Part shown: positions 56,163 through 64,000 of the stretch, in pieces | How positions within the stretch are numbered: position 1 is the stretch's first letter | Layout: each line of letters opens with the position of its first letter | Translations under genes and position numbers: made by a program | The notes under the pieces: generated by a model | Seen by the model: the letters and a program-made list of their open reading frames with translations, nothing else | What the model was told of the DNA's origin: nothing | The model's database searches: none | Assembly (NCBI GenBank): GCA_033558025.1 | Contig: JAUCEF010000011.1 | Coordinates: 3,472,001-3,536,000, forward strand | Reading direction: 5' to 3' | Length of the DNA: 64,000 bases | From: Phytophthora sp. 'mugwort' | Taxonomy: Eukaryota > Oomycota > Peronosporomycetes > Peronosporales > Peronosporaceae

Positions 56163-57369
56163 TCAGAAATCTTGGAAGTCAGGTGCGAGGCCACGGAAAT
56201 TCTTATCGATCCAGGTTTTAGCATCGGCCGGCAGAGCCAACAGCTTGAAATGGACTCTGCTTGGGTCGAAGCATTGACCAGGGGCTGGACCATTGCATCC
56301 CTTATTGGAGAAATACCTCATGTACATTGATTTGGTACCTTGCTTCGGTAGTAGCGCGAGAAGGTCCTTGGGTACCATGGCGTTTTCGCCACACGTTGTT
56401 CACGGTGTTGATGTGACTTGGTCGCTTGTTTGGGGGGCGGCTAGTTGCAGTCGCTACCAGTGCTGCCACTCGGCGGTCCTGCTGTGACTGGTATAGTTCC
56501 ATTAGGTGCCCATCATTTCTCGCAAATTTACGCCCGATGAGCGCGGAGTCTGAATGTCGGACGCGATGATCTCGCTCCGAAATTTGAATTGACCCAAAAG
56601 ACCAGCATGTTGCAGGTCGCGGCGTCGGGTCGCGTGAAGGCGGCGTACTGCTCCATGAAGTCGGCTCCTGTCTTAATGAAGTTATAGACATTGGAGTTGT
56701 AGAAGACCTTCGCGAAGTGGAGCAGCGTGTCGAAGGCATCGACAATCTCGCCGATATTGGATGGCGGCGTAGCAGACTGAAGAGAGTTGGATCGCCCGAA
56801 GTTGGTCATGTTGACGACCCCAGCAGCGTTCTGCATCTCGACTTCTTCGACGAATCGGCGAAAGTGCATCAATGAGAGGCCTCTGGTACCAAAGCTGAAG
56901 TCGAATGTGCCGCGTAAAACAGGAGGAGTGGCGAGAAACTTGGTTCGGCGGCCCTGTTGCGCAGATTCGAGAACAGATTGATCATTCTTACCTATAGTGA
57001 TGGATGCGTGACGGCTGTCGTGTACTTGTTGCTCGATCGGGGACGGCCGAAAGGCCGACGCGTGGTTGTCGGAGCGCGTCTCGAACACGGGAATGTCGAT
57101 ATCGTCCAGTAGACGTAGCTTATCATACTCAAAATTGGCGTCCCTTACGCGCTTGGGTAGTGGTCGGTTTTGAAGGCGTATCCGACCAATATCAGCTTGT
57201 TCAGTTGGCGCTGAGTCTGTTTTCCTTCGTCGTCTGTGTCGCTAAAAGTCAAATCAACATCGTTAGTAGTACGACAATAGTTAGAACCAGTAATCCGTGG
57301 AGTTTTCGAGATTACCATGTCGATAGGTACAGGTTCTTTGAAGACGTCGACAGGGTTTTTTCCGCGCAC
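56163..57369 (-). pseudogene. DIRS gag-like protein
   Basis: Minus strand. 57369-57145 (RQLNKLILVGYAFKTDHYPS at its end), then 57088-56528 in another frame (ESAQQGRRTKFLATPPVLRG, GLSLMHFRRFVEEVEMQNAA, TRPDAATCNMLVFWVNSNFG), a third frame with FARNDGHLMELYQSQQDRRV, and 56378-56163 with PLL-KQGTKSMYMRYFSNKGC, ending ADAKTWIDKNFRGLAPDF. A Cys/His cluster (FSNKGCNGPAPGQCFDPSRV) is consistent with nucleic-acid binding. Position before the RT fits gag; the assignment rests on position plus my recollection of oomycete DIRS proteins. Confidence 0.65.
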
Positions 57370-57400
57370 TACGTTTCATTGGTTCGGTCATAGCAAATTG

Positions 57401-58029
57401 AGCAGTCACCAAGCTAAGTCAAGAGCTGAGCATCAGATGACTCAGAATGGATGGCTGAGGGTAGTGCTGCAAATCTACACATTTGACGTTTCCGCCATAA
57501 TTTGACGATGCAGGGTGGGGCAACTTCCGTTTTAACCACAAATGTGAAGTTAATGGTAGTGCAAACGCGTTTCGAAACCTCTCTAAGTGTACTATATTCC
57601 GTACTTTTGGAACAGAATTAACAATGGGCTATATAATCAACAAAAAACTCGCAAGTTTTTTCTTTAGAAAACCGATTTGATTGGTCAAAGCCTCGATGAC
57701 TGAGGTTTTGATTGGTGAAAACTATCATCTGAGCGAATTTGTACTAACAATATAAGGCTGTTTTTGAAGCATCCTGCGAGTATTGTGATTTTGGCGATTT
57801 GCAGTTCGAATCAAATGATTTCCATCTTTCTCGAGAGTATTTTGAATATTACTGATATGTTGTACTTCTAGCCAAGGAAAGATGAATTTCAAATTGTGAA
57901 AAGTCCAACTATTTAGCGTACGCACGGTTTGTACCTCAAGTATCTAGGGCATCTACACAAGCTAAGTAGGATTAACTTGCTACAAGCCTGCCATAGCTTT
58001 TCTACTTGAAAGTAGAAAAGCTTTATTAC
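57401..58029. other. AT-rich spacer between DIRS element and carbonic anhydrase pseudogene
   Basis: No gene recognised. A perfect inverted repeat agcttttctact/agtagaaaagct lies at about 57994-58022 and could be a hairpin in a 3' end. Confidence 0.45.
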
Positions 58030-58615
58030 AGTACGGTTGTTGAGCGGCTTCACCCCGGGCGGGCATTCTCGCTCTTGTAGTTTATCTCGATCTCTTCCTG
58101 GTTCTCACGAATGCACGTGAGGTCCTTAGCCGAAACCTTCATCGGCGTCTCTACCACCCATCAGTCGACGATCTCGTCGCAACCAGGGGTAGTAAGGCTG
58201 CCGGGGTAGTTGTAGAGGCTGCCACCCTTAACACTCTTCTTGGCCAGCGCCGAGTACGATGTTCTGCCAAGGTTTTCACGAATTACGTTAGGGTTCCGTA
58301 TTGTGAAGTTTATTGCATGGTGGGGCTACGTACAAGTCAATCATGGTCGGCATGGTAGGGGTGACACCGTCAATGCTATCAATGACCGTTTTCAGCCACG
58401 GGTCTGTATTACCAGAAGGGTCAATTTCCATGACAACTCCTACAACAAGAAGCGCGGAGGTGTCGGCGTTGCTGTACACGAAGTGGACCTCGCATCGAGG
58501 GGTTCCCCGTTTAGCGTGTGCTCCAAAGGAGAGTGCACGTGGAACTGTGACAAGTCGTACTTAGCCTATTTTGCCTTCACCTGGCAATAACCTGCACATG
58601 GTCACAGTTATTGGC
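58030..58615 (-). pseudogene. Alpha-carbonic anhydrase pseudogene (third locus)
   Basis: Minus strand: SQFHVHSPLEHTLNGEPLDA (58555-58495) retains two zinc ligands and the Glu. A frameshift follows, then EVHFVYSNADTSALLVVGVV with the third ligand, DPWLKTVIDSID, a retained intron with GT-AG ends at the same place as intron 2 of the intact genes, KKSVKGGSLYNYPGSLTTPG, and a TGA at 58161-58163 in place of the first Trp of the conserved DWWVV. The signal peptide exon and the start are missing. Protein similarity to the intact pair is clearly lower than between the pair, so this is an old paralogue, not a recent copy. Confidence 0.88.
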
Positions 58616-58639
58616 ACATCTTCGAGCAGTGTATTAACG

Positions 58640-58890
58640 CTTACACACCGTCGACAACTCCGGCCGTGAAACCCTCTCCACTCTGTTTGAGGTTGAAAGA
58701 TGCGCAGTTACCCCTGAAACGCAGAGTGCTCTGGGTTTTCGGGCTCTGCTTGACGTCAGCAAAGACGATGTCAACTGGGGACTAGCTGATGCCGTTATTT
58801 CAAAAATGACCGGCCATTTCCCAAATGGTAACCATCCGCAACGGCAAGTTGCCCTTAGTCTCCAAACTGCTCCCGTAGCGCGCACTTAGA
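58640..58890 (+). other. Unidentified coding-like stretch
   Basis: One plus-strand frame is open for about 80 codons without an ATG (TVDNSGRETLSTLFEVERCA, GFRALLDVSKDDVNWGLADA, GHFPNGNHPQRQVALSLQTA) and has a normal protein composition. It is probably a gene fragment; I do not recognise it. Confidence 0.35.
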
Positions 58891-59021
58891 ACGATAAGGC
58901 AACCCAGGCATCTTATATCGCGTCCCCGCGCAGCAGGTACGGACGTTGATATAGCTCTCCATGCCTGCTTCTTGGCTGCCCACACGACTAATCGCACGTT
59001 GATTTACCTTTCTAGTGAACG

Positions 59022-59927
59022 ATGAGCACCGTAATCGAGGAAACCGAGAAGAACAAGGCCCATCTGACGTGTGAAGACTATCTGATTCTCGTCTGCTGGA
59101 TGGAGAATCATGTCAACTTCGCTATAATTCACGGCTGGGGGAAGAAGACGGTTGTAGGCGCTAAGACTACGAAGCCTGACGGCTTCAAAAAGCTGGCGGA
59201 GCACCTTCACGTGACGTCCAAGACTCCAGGGCTGAAGTTGCTGTCTGCGGACAGTATGAAGCGCCGCTGGAACACGTACAAGAGCAAAATTACGCGAACG
59301 CTCAACGCCAAGCGTTCCGAGACTGGAATGGGACTTCCAGAAAAGGAAATTAAAGCTGGGCTTTCAATTCCTGCCAATCTCGACGAGATGTGCCCTCATT
59401 TCGCCAGAATGCAGAGTTTGTTTGGGGAGAAGCACAATATGGAAACTGCGGCGACAAGAAAGCTCGGAGCTATGGTTAATGAGGATGGGTCAGAAACACC
59501 GCCGACAAGTGACAGTGAGTCTAGCAGTGACGTAGCGAGTGACGCGGACAGTGACGCCGAACTTGATGCCCGACGTTGTACTCGACATGATAATGGCTGC
59601 GGCGTGTGGCGTGATGATAGATGTGGAGATCATGCTTCCCGTGCTGATGATGTGCGCTATGTTCGGCGTGACGATAGATGTGACGGGGTGGAGATTGTTC
59701 TGGGTCTGAAGCTGGAAGTGATGCTGGACGCGCTGCTGGTTGCTGCCGAATGTGCTACTGAAGCTGGAAGCGACGGTGACGACAGTCGATCCACCAACTG
59801 CGAGGAGCCTAAGTTTCGTTTCGAGGCGTTCACACCGCCACCGCTGCTCACCTCAGACGGTGGTGGTGAAGATGAAATTGGTCGAGTGCAGGCTGACAGG
59901 AGATCAAGAAGCTGTAGTGAGGATTAG
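59022..59927 (+). CDS. Myb/SANT-like DNA-binding protein, probable PIF/Harbinger partner ORF
   Basis: An open frame of 301 codons. Residues ~15-95 form a Myb/SANT-like (trihelix-type) domain: YLILVCWMENHVNFAIIHGW, TTKPDGFKKLAEHL and SMKRRWNTYKSKI hold the spaced Trp and aromatic residues. The second part is acidic and Asp-rich (DSESSSDVASDADSDAELD), possibly frame-disturbed after residue ~170. PIF/Harbinger elements encode such a protein beside their transposase, which here lies 0.9 kb away in convergent orientation. Downstream to 60499 other frames continue a coding-like pattern (RWIEEQKATQREHEAARRHE), which suggests that the original gene was longer and is now broken or spliced. Confidence 0.65.
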   Translation: MSTVIEETEKNKAHLTCEDYLILVCWMENHVNFAIIHGWGKKTVVGAKTTKPDGFKKLAEHLHVTSKTPGLKLLSADSMKRRWNTYKSKITRTLNAKRSETGMGLPEKEIKAGLSIPANLDEMCPHFARMQSLFGEKHNMETAATRKLGAMVNEDGSETPPTSDSESSSDVASDADSDAELDARRCTRHDNGCGVWRDDRCGDHASRADDVRYVRRDDRCDGVEIVLGLKLEVMLDALLVAAECATEAGSDGDDSRSTNCEEPKFRFEAFTPPPLLTSDGGGEDEIGRVQADRRSRSCSED

Positions 59928-60829
59928 CGAGTTAAGGTTATTAGATGACGATCTACGTGAGCTTCAATTACAACTTGCTGCTGAAAGAAACCGTGCTGTC
60001 CCCAATTGCCAGCCGCCTGCACCTTCTCATGCGATAAGCAGCCTCACCAAGGAAATGACGAACCAAAGGTCGTCAGGCAAGACCATAGCAAGTAAAAAAT
60101 CATCGAGTAAGAAAAAGAAGACAAACCACAAGCGTGGGCTGAGGCCGAGTTCGCTAACATAGGCTTCAACAACCAATTCCGAGTTGAAAAGCAACACGGA
60201 TCAGCCTCAATCAGCACGTGAAAATCGGGTTTCAATTTCGATGGCGTATGCTGAGAATACAAAAGCGAGAAATGCCCTGCTCGAACGTCGACCAAGAAGA
60301 CAACAAGGAAAAAAAAAACATCAGACATGTTCGCTGGATCGAAGAACAGAAAGCAACACAACGAGAGCATGAAGCCGCGCGCCGCCATGAGTTGTTGATG
60401 GTACTTGCCCAACAAGGAAAAGACCCCCAATACATTGAAGAGTTTCCCTCCGCGTCGCGGGGCCGCAGGCCCAAACGCGTAAGTGTGTATCTGTTCTGAT
60501 CACCAGTAACTTGCTGCATTTTTTTTAACGATGTCCTTTGTGCTTTTCAGTTTCCTCTTGTGTGGCTAGGATTCGAGTCCGCAAAGAACGCAGTCGCGTG
60601 AGAGCAGCAGTGCTCTCCATACGGGTGGTGGTATCTCTGATCCTATTGAAGTCGGGGATGTTGGAGTAGAGGATAAGTAGTTGGCGCTCAGAATCATCAC
60701 TATTTGAGCTACCACGGACTCGAGGCTGGCGTGATCAAGGAGCAAGGAAGATCAAGCGTTAGGATACAATCCAGATGCGCTTGATAATATCGTCATTTAT
60801 TGCTGTTAGATCACCATGCGATCAGCTAG
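59928..60829 (+). pseudogene. Probable C-terminal remains of the Myb-like ORF
   Basis: 59930-60162 reads RISELRLLDDDLRELQLQLA and a Lys-rich segment; 60310-60460 reads IRHVRWIEEQKATQREHEAA and LLMVLAQQGKDPQYIEE, a coiled-coil-like tail. Frames differ from the upstream ORF. From 60500 to 60829 nothing is recognised. Confidence 0.4.
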
Positions 60830-61800
60830 TGCATGAAGTTTGAGCGGTACCAGAGAATTCCCCCTCTCTCGTTCCCCTTTCGAATAGCCTTTTTCTTCAA
60901 ACGGCGGCGGAAGATAAACTCATCGTTGTCGCTATCGTCCTCATCATCGCTCTCGCTCTCTTCTTCTTCTGGTTTCGTCCAGTCGTCGTTTTGGGTGAGA
61001 AGCACGTTGTGCAACACAATACATGCTGTGATCCAGCGCAAAATAGTCTCCATGTCTTCTTTCTTGTTCAGCTGGACGCGCAACTCTCTCAAAGAAGCCC
61101 ACAGTTTTTCATCACTCCAATTGTGTGCTCGTTGACGACGCGAACGTGGGCAATACATGTGTTGAACGCTTCGATGTCAGAACCTTTTACGTTCTTGCGG
61201 TACGCAGGAACCAGGGCAGCAACGATCAGCCGGGTAAGCTGAATCGCCAATTAAGCACTCTCCTTGGGAGAAAAAATTAAGCTTCTTAGCGTCTTTTGCG
61301 AGCTGCATCTTCTTGTATACGGTGCTGTCGCAGCAAGAACTCGGCCACCCATCATAGAACGCTATGATGCGCCGATAGTCGCCACACACGATCTGGCCAT
61401 CGATTGATGCTGCAGCGACTTTTGCGGTCAATGTAGCATCCGCCCTCCACCGCAGGCTTCTGGGAGAGTGGGATCGTTGTGCCGTCGATGAGTCCCACAC
61501 AGCCCTTGAATCCTTTGACTGCCATGCGTTTGGACATTGCTGTGCGCTTGCGTTTGTTAGGCCACACGATATACTTTGATGTGAGGTCGTTCAGGGCTTC
61601 CAAAACGCGCGTCGTGTACAGAACACATGTCCCCTTCCCCGATCCCCCACAACTTGAGCGTTCTTCCAAGCGAAACGCCGTCCCCGTAGTTCCCGAGGCA
61701 ATCCAAAGAAACAGCAAGTTGCAGTGTGACGTCAGCTTGCGGGTGTGGAGATAAATGGATAAAAGGACCGGAGACTGGATACTGGATTTTATAAAAACAA
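60830..61800 (-). pseudogene. PIF/Harbinger transposase, degenerate
   Basis: Minus strand: LQLAVSLDCLGNYGDGVSLG and GIGEGTCVLYTTRVLEALND (61730-61600), FKGCVGLIDGTTIPLSQKPA (61510-61450) with the first catalytic Asp of DGT, QIVCGDYRRIIAFYDGWPSS (61400-61340), CLIGDSAYPAD (61255-61225) with the second Asp, then after a shift NWSDEKLWASLRELRVQLNK and ITACIVLHNVLL (61120-61000) with an acidic tail to the stop at 60830. This is the DDE_4/Harbinger order. A few frame changes and a possible deletion around 61180-61150 break it. TIRs and the 3-bp target duplication were not located. Confidence 0.85.
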
Positions 61801-62178
61801 TTCTGGACTGAAAGATGCTGGAGTACTGGAAATCTGGATAATACGCCGGAAATATTCTGATACAGAAACTGGATTAGCAAATTTGGCGAATGGTTTTATA
61901 TAGGTGGTATTTGCTGATTTATTTCTTATAGCTATTCACTATCCACTCTGCGCTTCTACGCGGCTATACATCCCCTGTCGACAATGGTTTATCACTATGC
62001 TACCAAATTGGTGTCAGGAACTGCTCTAATTCTACGCTACTAGCTATTTTTCTAATTCTGTTAATTTCAATTTATAAAAGTTTAATGAAAGTATTAAACT
62101 CATATCTATGATCCAGCAATAGTACTGAAATGTAATATACAAAATATTTAAGCAATAAATATTATTAATACTCATATA
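61801..62178. other. AT-rich spacer before the Tc1-type element
   Basis: No gene recognised; a TA dinucleotide at 62177-62178 is the left target duplication of the next element. Confidence 0.5.
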
Positions 62179-63748
62179 CAGTCCGCGACAGTGGTATATG
62201 AACATCATCGGTCTCTCCAAATTTTTTTTATCAAATTGTGTTTTCATTCGCTGAAATTACCCTGGATTATAACAAATTGTAAGATCTGTCGATTACACCA
62301 ACCTTGATGCTGAATTCCACCTGGTTTTGAAAAACGATGAAAAATATTACTTCACGAGGTGCGACAAAATATATGAACATAACTTCCACATATGACCGAA
62401 ACAATTGTTTTAAAGCATTATGGATGCGATTCGCGCGTTGCTAATACGAAATATGTGCTCCCTGGCGTACTAATACCCGGATACAGTGTTTGCGCATTGA
62501 TAGGGTCAGATCTGTGAGCGTCTTGGGAGGAATTACAGCCCATGCCGCCAAACCGCTTTCTTCAGCTCATCTTTCGTGTTGTGCTGCTTCCCGCCTTCGT
62601 AACCTTGCTGGGTCATGATGCCCCATAGATTCTCAATAGGATTGAGGTCTGGTGACAAAGCTGGCCAGTCCATAACGTCGATCCCTTGGGCTTGAAGCCA
62701 GTTCATCGTGTAGCGGGATTTGTGGATGGCCGCATTGTCTTGTTGAAAAATATGGTTTTCCGCATCGATGAACGGTTGCAAATGCGTGCTTAGGATCCTC
62801 ACATACTTGACGGAGTCTTGGTTGCCATCCACGAACTTCAATTCAGACTTGGTGTCCGCACGAAATGCTCCCCAAATCATGACACCACCGCCACCAGTAT
62901 GACGACGGACGTTGAGCTCCTTAGGGCGACGCGAGTCGACCCATTCGTAGCGCATGCCATCCGGGCCATCCAGATTCCCCTTATTCTCATCGCTGAACGC
63001 CACTTGACACCACCCTTCGTCATCCTTGAGGCCCATACGCTCGGCCCACTTGACCCTTGCTTCTCGGTGGCGCTTCGTCAACGCTGGAGCGGCACCACGC
63101 TTCTTGTACTTGAGCCGGCTCACCGACTTGATCACGCGCTGAATCATACGCACGCTGTGCACCAACTTGAGCTTCTCTTTTTTTGCGGACGAACGGAGCA
63201 CGGACACACAGCGGATGATATGCCGCTTCTCACGCGCAGTCACTTTCGACACGCTTCCAAGCCGTTTCTTGGGCTGAAAATTGGCAGGCGTCTTCAACAC
63301 ATTCTGCACGGTCCTGACAGAGCGTGTGAGCACCTGTGCGATGCCCCGGACCGAAACCGCGCAGTGAGAGCGTCCGAATTGACTCGTGTTATTTGTCGGA
63401 CAGATGCGAAGCTCGTGCCATCGTTGGCGAATTGAAAAGTGGCGCCACGATTGGTGGGATAGCAATCTGTATAGTAAGCACATTAACAACGCGTGGCGAG
63501 GGCTGTGGATCAAACTTACGCAAACTTTCCGCAAATCCGAAGTTATGTTCATATATTGTGTCGCACCTCGTTGAAGTAATATTTTTCATCATTTTTCAAA
63601 ACCAGGTGGAATTCAGCATCAAAAGTTGGTGCATTTGACAGATCTTGCAATTCGTTATAATCCAGGGTAATTTCTGCGAATGAAAACACAATTTGATAAA
63701 AAAAAATTGGAGAGACCGATGGTGCTCATATACCACTGTCGCGGACTG
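62179..63748 (-). mobile_element. Tc1-type element, complete, with ~208-bp terminal inverted repeats
   Basis: The element is 1,570 bp, starts CAGTCCGCGACAGTGG and ends with its reverse complement, with TA on both sides (62177-62178 and 63749-63750), as expected for Tc1/mariner target duplication. The inverted repeats run 62179-62386 and 63539-63748 with roughly 90-93 percent identity, including caattttttttatcaaattg and aattaccctggattataac. It encloses one transposase gene on the minus strand. Such long repeats place the DNA-binding sites well inside the ends. Confidence 0.93.
62441..63421 (-). pseudogene. Tc1-type DD34E transposase, near-intact but frameshifted
   Basis: The original start is the ATG at 63421: MARASHLSDK, then a TAA (63389-63391) and a frame change, then a long open frame to 62533 that holds VRGIAQVLTRSVRTVQNVLK (helix-turn-helix), KRHREARVKWAERMGLKDD, CQVAFSDENKGNLDGPDG (first catalytic Asp), FQQDNAAIHKSRYTMNWL (second Asp) and WPALSPDLNPIENLWG (Glu). 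Asp and Glu are separated by 34 residues: DD34E. Near the end a second shift at about 62550 moves the tail MRKHCIRVLVRQGAHISY, with stop at 62441-62443, out of frame. Length about 327 codons, normal for Tc1. All catalytic residues are kept, so inactivation is recent. Confidence 0.93.
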
Positions 63749-63750
63749 TA

Positions 63751-64000
63751 TGAGCCACTAAGGCCATTCACAGATGATATCAAATATATTAATATATGAT
63801 AAATTATTGAGTGGTATACTGTATTAGTGCAATATCATCATAGTAGTACGAATCTCTGCTTGACTTCCCGACGTAGGTTCCAGACACAATTTCTAACACG
63901 CGGCCTCGAACTTTGGTGGTGTAGCGGTGACCATGCGAGAGAATTAAACGACGCTAGGCGATGAAGGCGCATGGCTATTGAGCAATACTATGATGCATGT
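63751..64000. other. Right end of window, nothing recognised
   Basis: AT-rich; no gene or repeat assigned. Confidence 0.5.

Larger units (their letters stand above)
52661..57400 (-). mobile_element. DIRS-like tyrosine-recombinase retrotransposon, decayed
   Basis: On the minus strand, in order: gag-like region (57369-56163), reverse transcriptase (about 55470-54700), RNase H (54700-54090) and tyrosine recombinase (about 53400-52860). This order and the absence of a DDE integrase and of LTRs are the mark of DIRS elements, which are known in oomycetes. I did not find the split inverted terminal repeats or the internal complementary region, so the outer limits are approximate. Confidence 0.8.

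Overview
The window looks like accessory, repeat-rich chromatin of a plant-pathogenic oomycete, most likely Phytophthora or a close relative in the Peronosporales. The evidence is: short (60-90 bp) GT-AG introns in compact genes, an oomycete-type Inr plus FPR core promoter in front of two genes, alpha-carbonic anhydrase, L-type lectin and LRR-TKL receptor-kinase families typical of this group, and transposon families whose protein motifs I recognise from Phytophthora. Species assignment is inference; no database search was possible.

Apparently intact host genes are few. (1) Two almost identical secreted alpha-carbonic anhydrase genes (620-1569 and 19580-20529, + strand), with a third, dead carbonic anhydrase at 58.0-58.6 kb (- strand). 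(2) A six-exon secreted L-type-lectin-like gene (21500-23141, -) directly followed upstream by a single-exon secreted cysteine-rich protein (23346-24161, -). (3) A seven-exon leucine-rich-repeat receptor kinase of the TKL class (41740-44591, -). All point to the cell surface or apoplast: extracellular pH/CO2 chemistry, glycan binding, signal perception.

Almost everything else is decayed mobile DNA. From left to right: a piggyBac-like transposase (4.2-6.3 kb) between two oppositely oriented relics of one family, one of which carries a DOT1-like methyltransferase domain (6.7-7.8 kb); a MULE transposase tail with a SWIM finger (8.1-8.9 kb); a repeat-containing unknown pseudogene (8.9-9.8 kb); Ty3/Gypsy protease-RT remains (10.9-12.9 kb); DUF6818-type and SET-domain relics (12.9-15.8 kb); a hAT-like relic (16.2-17.6 kb); a solo LTR (17.8-18.2 kb). 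After the lectin region come an IS630/mariner-type relic containing a clean intron (25.2-26.7 kb), a second MULE relic (27.3-27.9 kb), a 1.48-kb near-perfect inverted repeat made of two pogo-type elements (28.8-34.6 kb), a second mariner-type relic (36.4-37.8 kb), a second solo LTR with an exact 5-bp target duplication (38.1-38.4 kb), and a hAT relic (39.7-41.3 kb).

Right of the kinase lies a nested insertion with base-exact boundaries: a 3,533-bp hAT element (45287-48819, target duplication ATTGTTGG) inside the RNase H domain of a LINE. It is followed by an acidic unknown relic (50.6-51.3 kb), mariner- and pogo-type transposase tails (51.8-52.7 kb), a nearly complete DIRS-like tyrosine-recombinase retrotransposon (52.7-57.4 kb), a PIF/Harbinger pair (Myb-like ORF and DDE transposase, 59.0-61.8 kb) and a complete Tc1-type element with ~208-bp terminal inverted repeats and TA duplications (62179-63748). 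The most striking themes are recent homogenisation of paired sequences (carbonic anhydrases; inverted repeat) and the clustering of chromatin-modifier-type relics with transposons.
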